Shown here one piece after another: positions 32,186 through 40,990 of a stretch of 64,000 bases of DNA; the stretch's first letter is position 1; the number at the start of each line of letters is the position of its first letter. The stretch is from assembly GCA_012034405.1 (NCBI GenBank), contig JAAVLZ010000001.1:1-64000 (forward strand). Direction: 5' to 3'. This DNA comes from Oscillospiraceae bacterium HV4-5-C5C. Its GTDB lineage: Bacteria; Bacillota; Clostridia; Saccharofermentanales; Fastidiosipilaceae. Below the pieces are notes generated by a model that had not been told where the DNA came from, searched no databases, and saw only the letters and a list, made by a program, of their open reading frames with translations. Made by a program: the position numbers and the translations under genes.

Positions 32186-34002
32186 ATCCACACCTCCGAA
32201 ATATCTGTATAAGGGTTCTCTGCTGAAGCGTTGAGACTGCCTTGTACCCGGTTGCTGATCATCAGACCCTCTCTGGCCGAACCCAGCACTGAAAAGGGAG
32301 CATAAGCAGTCAGCCGGTCAAGTATCGTTTGCAGCGTTTCATCCTCCAGCGGATCAGTCGGGTACTGCCCTGTCTCAAGATAGCGCTCCCAGTCTGACCA
32401 GGCCTGAGCAAAGCCGCTGCCCAGGGCCTCCTCAATAGCGGCAGTCCTGGCGGCTTCACTTTGCTGAGCCGTGATGACAGTGGTTTCAGCAGTAGCGGCG
32501 GCTGATTTTGCGGTCGCCGCAGTCTCTGCCTCAGGCGTTGCAGATGGGGACGCCGCGGAAACAGCTGGCAGCAGGGTCTCAAACATCTCCATTATATTGG
32601 GGGAAGTATTGGCGGTAAATTGCCGGTTAGCCAGGGCCAGATCATAATCACCCTCACTGACCGCTTTGGCGTAGTCATCATCATTCAGGACGCTGACATT
32701 GACCGGTATCCCGCAGCTCTCCAGATAAGTGGCTAACGTTTCCGCTAACGGTTCCTGAGTCACTGGGTCATCACCTACGATCAGGCGCAGCTGCTGCTCA
32801 GAATCCAGCTCCCGATTAACGGTCAGCGCAGCCACGGATACAATATCCGCCTCTTGTCCCAGTCCGTTCAGCGAACGGAAAGCCTGCATGAGGCTGTCCG
32901 TCCTGGCTAACGGCCAGTCAGAGACGATATCCGCGTTAAAGGGATAGGGAAACAGTTCCAGCACATCTCCCAGTGTCCCGCTGCGGTCAGGCCAGCTGGT
33001 CTGCTGCAAAGTCTCAGATTGATAAAGCAGTAGTTGCTTGAGGGCGTAAAATGCCTCATCCTGGCTGAATAATCCTGACTGGCGATTATAGTTCAGATAA
33101 TACAGCTCACTGCCGGCATATGTCTGTACCTCAACCCCCAGCCGCTGCCGCCGCTCCCGGTAATTTTCCTCACTGACCGGCAACAGATCAACCTCATCTG
33201 ACTCAAAGGCAGCCGCCTCCTCAGTAAAGCTGTCATAAGCAGTCACACTGATGGTCTTGATCAAGGCCGACGAGTTGTCCGGGTGGTATGGATTTAGTTC
33301 CAGCGTCATGTTGCCGCTTTGATCCAACCCTGTCATAGCATACAGACCACTGCCCTGAGGGAAGGCTTGGCGGTCAGAATCAACCCAGGAAGCCGGCAAG
33401 ACCGGAAAAGTCAGTGCGTAGCACAGCCAGGGATCAGCCTGTTTTAAATGGATGCTCAATTGCTTGTCTCCGGTGATCTCAATCGAGGCCACATTGCTCA
33501 GACCCTCTTTATAAGGGGAGTCAGCTAATTCACCGATAAGCTGATAGCTTGCCGCTATGTCCGCTGCCTGAACCGGCTGTCCGTCCGCAAAGTACATGCC
33601 TTCACTTAGTTCAATCGCCAGCGTCAGACCCTGATCCTGCCAGGCCGCCTCCACACAGAGCTGGCCCTGCAGGCCCTGAGTCTGGTCAACCCTGAAAAGA
33701 GACTGATATAGCAGCGGCAGCAGATCCCGGTAGGAATCATCCGTCGTGGCCAGCGGATCATAGTCAGACGGCAGTTCATAGGCCAGCCTCAGCGTGCCGG
33801 AAACAGGCGTCTGAGTGCTTTCCACCGTACTGGTCTGAGCCGTGGTCCCGTCTTGGTTGCCGGTAGAGCTAAGCGGCTGCAGGCGTGAGCTTGGCGAACA
33901 GGCCGCCAAGGCAAAAGCCGCCAGACAGCTGCTAAGCAGCCCCGCGGTCATTTTTATCAGCTGCCGGTTACATTTGGGTTTATTCTCTGAAGTCTGTTTC
34001 AT
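32170..34002 (-). CDS. Family 5 extracellular solute-binding lipoprotein, orphan
   Basis: 610 aa with a lipoprotein signal: basic start, hydrophobic stretch and lipobox LAAC at 32-35. The body resembles SBP_bac_5 peptide/nickel-binding proteins (LRLAYELPSDYDPLATTDD, PLLYQSLFRVDQ, YFADGQPVQAADIAASYQLIGE). An Ala/Thr/Ser/Glu-rich insert (roughly residues 480-520) interrupts the C-terminal lobe. No permease or ATPase genes adjoin it, so it is an orphan receptor or has another role. It starts within the ymdB stop (ATGA) and ends inside lspA. Confidence 0.8.
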   Translation of the reverse strand: MKQTSENKPKCNRQLIKMTAGLLSSCLAAFALAACSPSSRLQPLSSTGNQDGTTAQTSTVESTQTPVSGTLRLAYELPSDYDPLATTDDSYRDLLPLLYQSLFRVDQTQGLQGQLCVEAAWQDQGLTLAIELSEGMYFADGQPVQAADIAASYQLIGELADSPYKEGLSNVASIEITGDKQLSIHLKQADPWLCYALTFPVLPASWVDSDRQAFPQGSGLYAMTGLDQSGNMTLELNPYHPDNSSALIKTISVTAYDSFTEEAAAFESDEVDLLPVSEENYRERRQRLGVEVQTYAGSELYYLNYNRQSGLFSQDEAFYALKQLLLYQSETLQQTSWPDRSGTLGDVLELFPYPFNADIVSDWPLARTDSLMQAFRSLNGLGQEADIVSVAALTVNRELDSEQQLRLIVGDDPVTQEPLAETLATYLESCGIPVNVSVLNDDDYAKAVSEGDYDLALANRQFTANTSPNIMEMFETLLPAVSAASPSATPEAETAATAKSAAATAETTVITAQQSEAARTAAIEEALGSGFAQAWSDWERYLETGQYPTDPLEDETLQTILDRLTAYAPFSVLGSAREGLMISNRVQGSLNASAENPYTDISEVWIWSGT

Positions 34003-34778
34003 ATAATCTGCAATCGTTCTATCCGTTCACAACGGCCACTGGCCGGATTAATGTCTGCCAGGACAGCATTCATAAAGGCCGGTCCGTCAGCCAGCTCATA
34101 GCGGGCCGGCAGCTGATCCACAAAGCGGCGCAGGGATCCCCTGAGGCTCATGCCAATGACGCCTCCGCCAGGACCAGTCATGCCCAGATCAGTGATGTAA
34201 CCTGTACCCTGGGGCAGAATTTGTTCATCTGCTGTCTGAACATGAGTATGCGTACCGACCACCAGGGCCGCCTGACCATCCAGGAAGCGCCCCATGGCAA
34301 CTTTTTCAGCCGTGGCCTCCGCATGAAAATCCACCACAAAAAAGCTGGGGTGATACTGCTCCTGAAGGCTTTGCATGATTTCTCTGACCTTGATAAACGG
34401 CGAAGCCGCCACAGTCAGGTTAACCTGACCCATCAGATTCAGTACACAGCAAGTATAGCCCGCCTGTTCCAGAATGATATACCCTTTGCCGGGCCAGCCC
34501 GGCGCGCCGTTAGCGGGCCGCGCCACCCGCGGCTCCGTCCGCAGCCAGTCAGCCAGCTCCCACTTAGACCAGACATGATTGCCTAAGGTAATACCGTCCA
34601 CACCAGCTTCAAAAAGCAACTGCGCCAGATGCGGGGTCAGGCCTAAACCGCCTGCCGCGTTTTCCGCATTGGCCAAAACTAAATCCAAATGGTAAGTCTC
34701 TCGCAGTCCGGCCAGTTTTTGCCGGACCAGCTGGATGCCGGGACCGCCCACGATATCACCGATATAAATCAGTTTCAA
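33999..34778 (-). CDS. ymdB: YmdB-like metallophosphoesterase (TIGR00282)
   Basis: 259 aa. Metal-binding motifs in order: GDIVGGPG (D8), NAENAAGG, GNHVWS, DFHAEATAEK and GTHTHVQTADEQ. The family hydrolyses 2',3'-cyclic nucleotides in vitro and, in Bacillus subtilis, controls sporulation and biofilm genes. Its place directly downstream of rny is typical. It overlaps the lipoprotein gene by 4 nt. Confidence 0.92.
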   Translation of the reverse strand: MKLIYIGDIVGGPGIQLVRQKLAGLRETYHLDLVLANAENAAGGLGLTPHLAQLLFEAGVDGITLGNHVWSKWELADWLRTEPRVARPANGAPGWPGKGYIILEQAGYTCCVLNLMGQVNLTVAASPFIKVREIMQSLQEQYHPSFFVVDFHAEATAEKVAMGRFLDGQAALVVGTHTHVQTADEQILPQGTGYITDLGMTGPGGGVIGMSLRGSLRRFVDQLPARYELADGPAFMNAVLADINPASGRCERIERLQII

Positions 34779-34900
34779 AACTTACTCCTGTCTATAATGC
34801 CCTAAGCCCAAGTCTGCCTGAAATTGAAATGTATTTGTCATATTGTATCATTTTATGCCGGACTTAGGGGACTCAGACAGCACCGTCCCGCCCGAATAAA

Positions 34901-34937
34901 AAAGGTCTCTGCCATTCTCATGGCAGAGACCTTTCAT
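34901..34937 (-). terminator. Terminator of rny
   Basis: A perfect 15-bp stem (AAAGGTCTCTGCCAT / ATGGCAGAGACCTTT, loop of 4) is followed on the minus strand by T-rich TTTTTTATT, so it ends rny. Transcription of ymdB must restart or read through. The 34779-34968 gap holds nothing else. Confidence 0.88.
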
Positions 34938-34968
34938 AACCGGGATCAGTCCCGCGGCTGGTCAAAAA

Positions 34969-36531
34969 CTACTTGGCAAAATCAGTCACCCTGGTTTCAC
35001 GTATAATATTCACTTTGATCTGACCGGGATAATTCAATTCTTCTTCTATCTGCTTACAAATATCATGCGCCATCAGTACCATATCATCATCACTGACTTT
35101 ATCTGGTACCACCATCACCCTAAGCTCGCGACCAGCCTGAATCGCGTAAGATTTCTCCACACCCTCAGTCTGATTGGCAATCTCTTCCAGGCGCTCAATC
35201 CGCTTGACATAGGTTTCCAGATTTTCACGTCTGGCTCCGGGTCTGGCAGCTGAAACCGCATCCGCCGCGGCTACCAGGCAGGAAATCAGGGAGTTAGCCT
35301 GCACATCACCATGGTGGCTGGCAATCGCGTTAATGACAATGGGATTTTCCTTGTATTTACGGGCCAGGTTAGCGCCCAGTTGTATATGGGTACCTTCCTG
35401 CTCAAAATCCAGGGCCTTACCTATGTCATGCAGTAAACCGGCCCGTTTGGCCATATCCACATCCAGACCCAGTTCAGCGGCCATCATGCCCGCTATCCAG
35501 CTTACTTCTTCAGAATGCTGCAGCGCGTTCTGGCCATAACTGGTTCTGAAGTGAAGGCGACCCAGCATTTTGACCAGCTCCGGGTGTAAGCCCATGACGC
35601 CGGTATCAAAACAAGCTTTCTCGCCTTCGGCCTTAATGCGCTGATCCAGCTCACGGCTGGCTTTTTGCGTCATTTCCTCAATGCGGGCCGGATGAATACG
35701 GCCATCCTGAATCAGCTTTTCTAATGCCATGCGGGCGATTTCCCGCCGGATCGGGTCAAAGCTGGACAGGATTACAGCCTCCGGCGTGTCATCAATGATA
35801 ACATCCACCCCGGTAATGGTCTCAATAGCACGGATGTTACGGCCTTCACGCCCGATAATCCTGCCCTTCATCTCATCATTAGGCAGGGTAACAACAGATA
35901 CCGTGGATTCAGAAACATAGTCCGCTGAGTAGCGCTGAATAGCTGTCACCACAATCTCTTTGGCTTTCAGCTCCGCGGTCTCACGGGCTTCATCCTCCAT
36001 TTGTTTGAGCATAACCGCCAGATCATGCCTGTAGGTATTGCGGGCGGTCTCAAGCACCAGCGCATGCGCCTCCTCCATAGACAATCCGGCAACCCGTTCA
36101 AGCTCCAGCTGCTTTTGCTGCCGCAGCTGCTCAATCTGTTCCTGCCTGGCCTTAGCTTCAGCTAATCGCTGCAGTAATTCCTTTTCACTGCGTTCCTGAG
36201 CCTCTACTTTACGGTCCAGCGCCTCTTCCTTCTGGTCCATCCGGCTACGGTCACGCGTCAGTTCCGCTTTACGGTCACGCACCTCCCGCTCCAGATCAAG
36301 CCTGGCTTTATGAATCTCTTCCTTTGCTTGCAGCAGCAGCTCCCGCTTCCGCTGCTCACCGGCTTTTTGAGCCTCACCAAGCAACTGTTCCGCTTCATGC
36401 TGCTGTCTGGCAGTCTTTTCTCCCAACTCCTTCTGAGCCTTGCTGATGCCTTTACGGTAATATAAAATTACCGCTGCGGTACCGGCAGCCAAGCCTATCA
36501 GGAGACTGACTATCATTTTTAGCCAATTAAT
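34969..36531 (-). CDS. rny: Ribonuclease Y (apparent AUU start)
   Basis: 520 aa if started at the ATT 36531-36529; the longest ATG frame begins at 36576. A membrane helix ([20 protein letters not shown]) is followed by a long charged coiled coil (about 25-195), a KH domain ([20 protein letters not shown]) and an HD domain ([33 protein letters not shown]). RNase Y begins decay of many mRNAs at the membrane. A strong GGAGG lies eight bases before the ATT codon, while the ATG at 36576 has no site and the ATG at 36516 is too far downstream. A terminator follows. Confidence 0.93.
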   Translation of the reverse strand: MNWLKMIVSLLIGLAAGTAAVILYYRKGISKAQKELGEKTARQQHEAEQLLGEAQKAGEQRKRELLLQAKEEIHKARLDLEREVRDRKAELTRDRSRMDQKEEALDRKVEAQERSEKELLQRLAEAKARQEQIEQLRQQKQLELERVAGLSMEEAHALVLETARNTYRHDLAVMLKQMEDEARETAELKAKEIVVTAIQRYSADYVSESTVSVVTLPNDEMKGRIIGREGRNIRAIETITGVDVIIDDTPEAVILSSFDPIRREIARMALEKLIQDGRIHPARIEEMTQKASRELDQRIKAEGEKACFDTGVMGLHPELVKMLGRLHFRTSYGQNALQHSEEVSWIAGMMAAELGLDVDMAKRAGLLHDIGKALDFEQEGTHIQLGANLARKYKENPIVINAIASHHGDVQANSLISCLVAAADAVSAARPGARRENLETYVKRIERLEEIANQTEGVEKSYAIQAGRELRVMVVPDKVSDDDMVLMAHDICKQIEEELNYPGQIKVNIIRETRVTDFAK

Positions 36532-36584
36532 GGCAATCACCTCCAATATTCTGTTTTCAATATGCGTTATTGTCATCGTTCAAT

Positions 36585-36603
36585 CGCAGAGCCGGGCTCT
36601 GCG
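36585..36603 (-). promoter_or_regulatory. Hairpin in the rny leader
   Basis: CGCAGAGCC / GGCTCTGCG is a perfect 9-bp inverted repeat around one base, between the rny promoter and its ribosome site. It could be a substrate for feedback control or a 5' stabiliser. Confidence 0.5.
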
Positions 36604-36646
36604 GTGATATAGTTAAAAGCGATGGGCTATGGAACTATACCGCTTA

Positions 36647-36655
36647 AGTATAGCA
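36647..36655 (-). promoter_or_regulatory. Extended -10 promoter of rny
   Basis: Minus-strand TGCTATACT: TATACT preceded by TGC. No good -35 box is seen. The surrounding TGTGCTATA also occurs before parE (57118-57126). Confidence 0.55.
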
Positions 36656-36794
36656 CAAGCGTTTCATTTTTTATCACAGCCTTCTTACAATTGCACAAGC
36701 GCAGAAATATACGCCTGATTTTCCTGCAGCGGCTTGAGCAGTGACAGCTGGTCACCAATAATATATGATCTGGACTTAAAGGAGTAAGAGCTGA

Positions 36795-37748
36795 ATGCAC
36801 TTGGTATATGATGTAGCACCGGAAGATAATGGCAAAACGGCCCTGGAGCTGCTCAGACAGCGGCTGAATTTTTCCGCGGCCGCGGCTAAACGTGTCCGTC
36901 TGCACGGTCAGCTGCTCTGTAATGGCTTGCCCATCCGGATGATCGATCCGGTTCCTGCCGGCGGCAAACTGGATATTATCCACGAAGCACCGGAGCAGGA
37001 ATGTGATCTGACCTTTCCGCCGCAAGTCGGCGATATCCGGCTGCTGTGGCAGGATTCGGCCTTTTTGATCGTGGATAAGCCCGCCGGAATGCTGACGCAT
37101 CCTAATTATATCGGTGAAACCCACAATTTACTGAGCTGGCTGAATCCCGGGCTGCACCCGGTCACCCGCCTGGACCGTGACACCTCCGGTCTGATTATTA
37201 TGGCACGAAATGCCTATATCCACAGTTGTTTTACTCAAAAGCCCATGGAAAAGTATTATCTGGGCGTGGTCCACGGCCAGCTGGCCGCCAGCTCCGGTTG
37301 CATTGATCTGCCCATCGGCCGGGCAGAAGGCAGCATCATTGAACGGAAAGTCAGTCCGGAAGGCCGGCCAAGCCTGACTGAATATGAGGTTCTGGCTGAT
37401 GGTCTGACCCCTTCAGGCGAGCGGCTGCAACTGGTGAGATTTCATCTGCTTACCGGGCGGACACATCAGATCCGCGTCCATTGCGCCTATCTGGGACATC
37501 CGCTGGTGGGCGATACACTTTACGGCCACCATGATTCTGCCCGGACCGCTGAAGATTTAAGACTGGGCCGCCAGGCACTGCATGCCTGGTCATTACGGAT
37601 ACAGCATCCGATGAGCAGTCAGGTACTGGTCTGCCGCTGCCGGCTGCCCCAGGATATGGAGCAGTTACTAGAGGCGTGTCAGCTGGACTTTTTACCGGCA
37701 GCGCCGGTCAGAGAGGCTTTATTCACAGATGAACTGACGCTGACCTGA
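36795..37748 (+). CDS. RluA/RluD-family pseudouridine synthase
   Basis: 317 aa, AAAGGAG upstream of the ATG. S4-like start (RQRLNFSAAAAKRVRLHGQLLCNG) and synthase core with VTRLDRDTSGLII (catalytic D) and GRTHQIRVHCAYLGHPLVGDTLYG. The paralogue at 30715 is the likely RluD, so this copy is of the broader RluA/YhcT class and its target site in RNA is unknown. It is alone on the + strand, divergent from rny and convergent with recN. Confidence 0.9.
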   Translation: MHLVYDVAPEDNGKTALELLRQRLNFSAAAAKRVRLHGQLLCNGLPIRMIDPVPAGGKLDIIHEAPEQECDLTFPPQVGDIRLLWQDSAFLIVDKPAGMLTHPNYIGETHNLLSWLNPGLHPVTRLDRDTSGLIIMARNAYIHSCFTQKPMEKYYLGVVHGQLAASSGCIDLPIGRAEGSIIERKVSPEGRPSLTEYEVLADGLTPSGERLQLVRFHLLTGRTHQIRVHCAYLGHPLVGDTLYGHHDSARTAEDLRLGRQALHAWSLRIQHPMSSQVLVCRCRLPQDMEQLLEACQLDFLPAAPVREALFTDELTLT

Positions 37749-37806
37749 TGGCAGGCAGGATAAGCCGGGCAGCAGAAGCCGCACCGTCCGGCCCGGGCTC
37801 CTCCTT

Positions 37807-39495
37807 CTATGTCCCCGGATAATGGCTCAGGGACCCGGCCAGCTGTCTGGCACGGGCCGGATCAGTCTCTCCTGCCAGCAGACGGGCCAGCTCATCCAGG
37901 TGTCCGTTTTGATCCAGGGGGCGCAGCTCAGTATGGGTTTTACCATCAGTCACCCGCTTTTCAATAAAGAAGTGATTTTGGGCCCACGCTGCCACCTGGG
38001 GCGTGTGCGTGACGCACATGACCTGCGTATGAGCGGCTAAGTCACGCAGCTTATGTCCGACCAGCGAGGCGGTCTTGCCGCTGACACCGGCGTCTATTTC
38101 GTCAAAAATCAGCAGCTGCAAGGGCTCCGCTTCAGCCAGGATCACTCTGATAGCCAACAGAATACGGGATGCTTCTCCGCCGGAGGCTATTTTGGCCAGC
38201 GGTTTGGGTTCTTCTCCTGGGTTAGCTGAAAACAGAAATTCCAGCCGGTCCAGCCCCCAGCGCTCCGCCTGACTCAAAGCCAGCGGTTCAAAGCGGGTCA
38301 TAAACCTGGCGTGGGGCATGCCTAAATCTGTCAGCTGCCAGTTAATCTGTACGGCCAGCTGATCCGAGGCTTGCCGGCGGGCCTGAGTTAACTGTTTGCC
38401 CGCATTTTGCAGCTGTACCTGCAAGTCCTCTCTGGTTTTATCCAGTGCCGCCAGTTTTTCTTCTGCCGAGGCCAGTTTTTCATAGGCTTCGCGAGCCTTG
38501 GATCCATAAGCCGCCACTTGGGTCAGATCCTGGCCGTATTTTTGCTTGAGCCGGAAGAGCTGATCCAGGCGGCTGTCAATACGCGAAAGCAGATCCGGAG
38601 CCACTGTCAGTTCATCCTGACGGCCCAGCAGCTCGGCTGCCACATCCTGAACGGCCGCCTGTAAGTCCAGCAGCTGGCTGTCCAGCTCAGTCAGCGACGG
38701 ATCATAAGGTTCTAACGAACGGACGGCCGCCAGCGCCTGTCCCAGAAGTTCAGCCGCGGCAGCCTGGTCCGCAGCCTGGCTGCTCAGATAGTTTGCCGCC
38801 CGGGCTAAGCCTTCAGACAGCCGCTCCGCGTGTTCCAGTTTCTCCCGTTTTTGCTGCAGGAGCGCATCTTCCTGCGGACGGATACGGGCCTGTTCAATCT
38901 CTTGAGCCTGAAAGAGCAAAAAATCAGCGCGGCGCCGCCGGTCTTCAGGATCCCCGCCCAGGGCTGCCATCTGCCTGGTCAGCGCCTGTAGCTGGTCGTA
39001 CAGCGCCTGATACTGCCGCAGCGGTCCGGCCAGAGCTGAGCCGGCAAAACGGTCCAGCAGCTGGCGGTGTGTCACCGGTATAAAAAGCCCCTGCTGAGCA
39101 TGCTGCCCGTGTATATCCAGCAGGCTGTCGCCCACCTCCCGCAAAAGCTTTTGCGGGACCAGGCGGCCGTTAATCCGGCACAGGCTCTTACCGCTGCGGT
39201 TGATTTCTCTGGTCAGGATCAGACTGCCCTCTGCCGGATCAAAGGCGCAGTCAGCCAGCAGTTCAGCTGACAGGCTGGTTTCCGGCTGATCAAAAACCGC
39301 TTCCGCCCGGGCCCATTCACAGCCGCTGCGCACGCTTTCCCGGGATACTTTTTTACCGGCCACCGCGCCGATGGCATCCAGCAACAGGGATTTACCTGCT
39401 CCGGTTTCCCCGGTAATGATGTTCAGGCCGGGGCCCGGCTCCCAGATAATCTGATCCAGCAAAGCAAAATGCTGGATTTCAAGTCTTATGAGCAT
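37807..39495 (-). CDS. recN: DNA repair protein RecN
   Basis: 562 aa. SMC-like ATPase with Walker A GETGAGKSLLLDAI near the N-terminus, a split coiled-coil middle (KRE-rich, about 190-380) and the C-terminal signature and Walker B (IASGGEASRILLAIRVIL, LLIFDEIDAGVSG). It acts early in double-strand break repair. It follows argR, as in most Firmicutes, but spoIVB and spo0A, normally next, are missing. Confidence 0.96.
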   Translation of the reverse strand: MLIRLEIQHFALLDQIIWEPGPGLNIITGETGAGKSLLLDAIGAVAGKKVSRESVRSGCEWARAEAVFDQPETSLSAELLADCAFDPAEGSLILTREINRSGKSLCRINGRLVPQKLLREVGDSLLDIHGQHAQQGLFIPVTHRQLLDRFAGSALAGPLRQYQALYDQLQALTRQMAALGGDPEDRRRRADFLLFQAQEIEQARIRPQEDALLQQKREKLEHAERLSEGLARAANYLSSQAADQAAAAELLGQALAAVRSLEPYDPSLTELDSQLLDLQAAVQDVAAELLGRQDELTVAPDLLSRIDSRLDQLFRLKQKYGQDLTQVAAYGSKAREAYEKLASAEEKLAALDKTREDLQVQLQNAGKQLTQARRQASDQLAVQINWQLTDLGMPHARFMTRFEPLALSQAERWGLDRLEFLFSANPGEEPKPLAKIASGGEASRILLAIRVILAEAEPLQLLIFDEIDAGVSGKTASLVGHKLRDLAAHTQVMCVTHTPQVAAWAQNHFFIEKRVTDGKTHTELRPLDQNGHLDELARLLAGETDPARARQLAGSLSHYPGT

Positions 39496-39504
39496 CTTGC
39501 CTGC

Positions 39505-39978
39505 CTACTTGTTTTGCCGGCTGTGAATCAGCGGCCGGAGTTGCTCACATAAATTAGCCGCCTGTTCATCAGACGGGGTGGCAATAAATATCGTGTCATC
39601 CCCTGCTAAGGATCCGACAATATCCGCCACCTGCATGGCATCCACCGCTGAAGCCGCGGCCGGCGCCATACCGGGCAGAGTATGAACAATGACCAGATTG
39701 GCGGCGGGAGCCAGTCTTTGTACCGCCTGGGTGAAGATTTTAATGAGCCGGTCATTCATGAGATCCTTATCTCTGGACATCGACACATATTTTTGCTGTC
39801 CGTCAGACAGGGTTACCTTTACAATGCTCAGTTCCTTAATATCCCGCGAAACCGTAGCCTGAGTTACCTCAATCTTGTTGGCCCGCAGTAAATCCACCAG
39901 ATCTTCTTGAGTCGATACGATGTTCTCCAGAATGAGGTCCAGAATCCGGTCCTGTCTGGCCATCTTTGATAAGCGCAT
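39505..39978 (-). CDS. argR: Arginine repressor ArgR
   Basis: 157 aa from ATG 39978, eight bases after AAAGGGG. The N-terminal winged helix (RQDRILDLILENIVSTQEDLVDLLRANKIEVTQATVSRDIKELSIVKV begins and ends this part) recognises DNA; the C-terminal domain forms hexamers and binds arginine (GSLAGDDTIFIATPSDEQA). No arginine biosynthesis genes are near. Ten bases separate it from recN, so they are probably cotranscribed. Confidence 0.93.
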   Translation of the reverse strand: MRLSKMARQDRILDLILENIVSTQEDLVDLLRANKIEVTQATVSRDIKELSIVKVTLSDGQQKYVSMSRDKDLMNDRLIKIFTQAVQRLAPAANLVIVHTLPGMAPAAASAVDAMQVADIVGSLAGDDTIFIATPSDEQAANLCEQLRPLIHSRQNK

Positions 39979-40012
39979 CGGCATTCCCCTTTCATCACAG
40001 TATCAAAACTGG

Positions 40013-40028
40013 ATTATACTTATTAAGT
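40013..40028 (-). promoter_or_regulatory. Possible argR promoter and operator
   Basis: Minus-strand TATAAT (40018-40013) overlaps the near-palindrome ACTTAATAAGT (40018-40028). The AT-rich region fits an ArgR target but the ARG-box consensus is only partly met. Confidence 0.3.
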
Positions 40029-40093
40029 GCATTATATAGATTATGGACAATTTGTTCCATATACAAGCTTATATTAGCCGGGAGACAACACAG

Positions 40094-40990
40094 TTACGAC
40101 AAAGGTGACACATCCGCCTCATTTTTGCGTGGATAGGCCCGCCCCCGGAGTTTATTGGGCAAAGCTTCAAAAAAGTTTTCCTCTTTTAGCCTCACCAGTC
40201 TTAACACGTGGTCAGCCTGACTGATAGTCACCTGGTCTGTGTCACTGAAGGCCAGGTCCTGCCGCCCGTCCAGGGACAAAACCGCTGAATAGGGGTACTG
40301 CCTTAGGGACAGGGTAACAGCCGCGCCGGCCGGTACGATGTAGCTGCGGTTATAAAGCGAATGCGGGCAGACCGGTGTGATCTGCAGCAGCTTCATAGAA
40401 GGATGGACGATCGGGCCGCCTGCAGCCAGCGCATAGCCAGTAGAGCCGGTAGGCGTGGAAACCATCAGTCCGTCACTGGAGATCAGCTCAATAAATTCTC
40501 CGTCTATGTAAAGCTCAATCGGAATAATGCGCGGATTGCCGCCGCGGGTCAGCAGGACCTCATTCAGCGCGTAGCCGCACAGGTCTGCCGGCTCACCTGC
40601 ATGCTGCCAGGAAGCCTGCAGCATCATCCGTTCCTCAATATCATAATCGCCTTGAACTAAACGGGGCAGAGCAGCTTCCAGTTCATTGGGCTGCATCTCT
40701 GCCATAAACCCCAGGCTGCCCATATTGATCCCGACAATCGGTATGTTGCTGTCGTAATTGCTGTGAGCGGCGCTCAAAAAGGTCCCGTCACCACCAATAC
40801 TGATGATGAGCCGGCAGCGCTTCCACTCGGTGGGACTGGCCAGGCGCAGCGACGGGCAGACCGTTTTTTGCGCCGCCAAAGTCAGGCGGTTTATAACCGG
40901 CTCCTCATCCAGGCTCTGCAAAATAGCGGCAGTTTTGGCCAGCACCTTAAAGCCCGGATCTTTGTACGGATTAGAGATCAAACCTATCAA
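40094..40990 (-). CDS. nadK: NAD kinase
   Basis: 298 aa with a TTG start directly after the dxs stop (TAGTTG). The diacylglycerol-kinase-like fold shows the GGDGTFLSAA ATP motif and the NAD site SDGLMVSTPTGSTGYALAAGGPI. It makes NADP from NAD and ATP or polyphosphate. It sits between dxs and argR as in clostridia, though tlyA, often between dxs and nadK, is absent. A weak GGTGG-type site may serve the start, helped by coupling to dxs. Confidence 0.93.
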   Translation of the reverse strand: MIGLISNPYKDPGFKVLAKTAAILQSLDEEPVINRLTLAAQKTVCPSLRLASPTEWKRCRLIISIGGDGTFLSAAHSNYDSNIPIVGINMGSLGFMAEMQPNELEAALPRLVQGDYDIEERMMLQASWQHAGEPADLCGYALNEVLLTRGGNPRIIPIELYIDGEFIELISSDGLMVSTPTGSTGYALAAGGPIVHPSMKLLQITPVCPHSLYNRSYIVPAGAAVTLSLRQYPYSAVLSLDGRQDLAFSDTDQVTISQADHVLRLVRLKEENFFEALPNKLRGRAYPRKNEADVSPLS

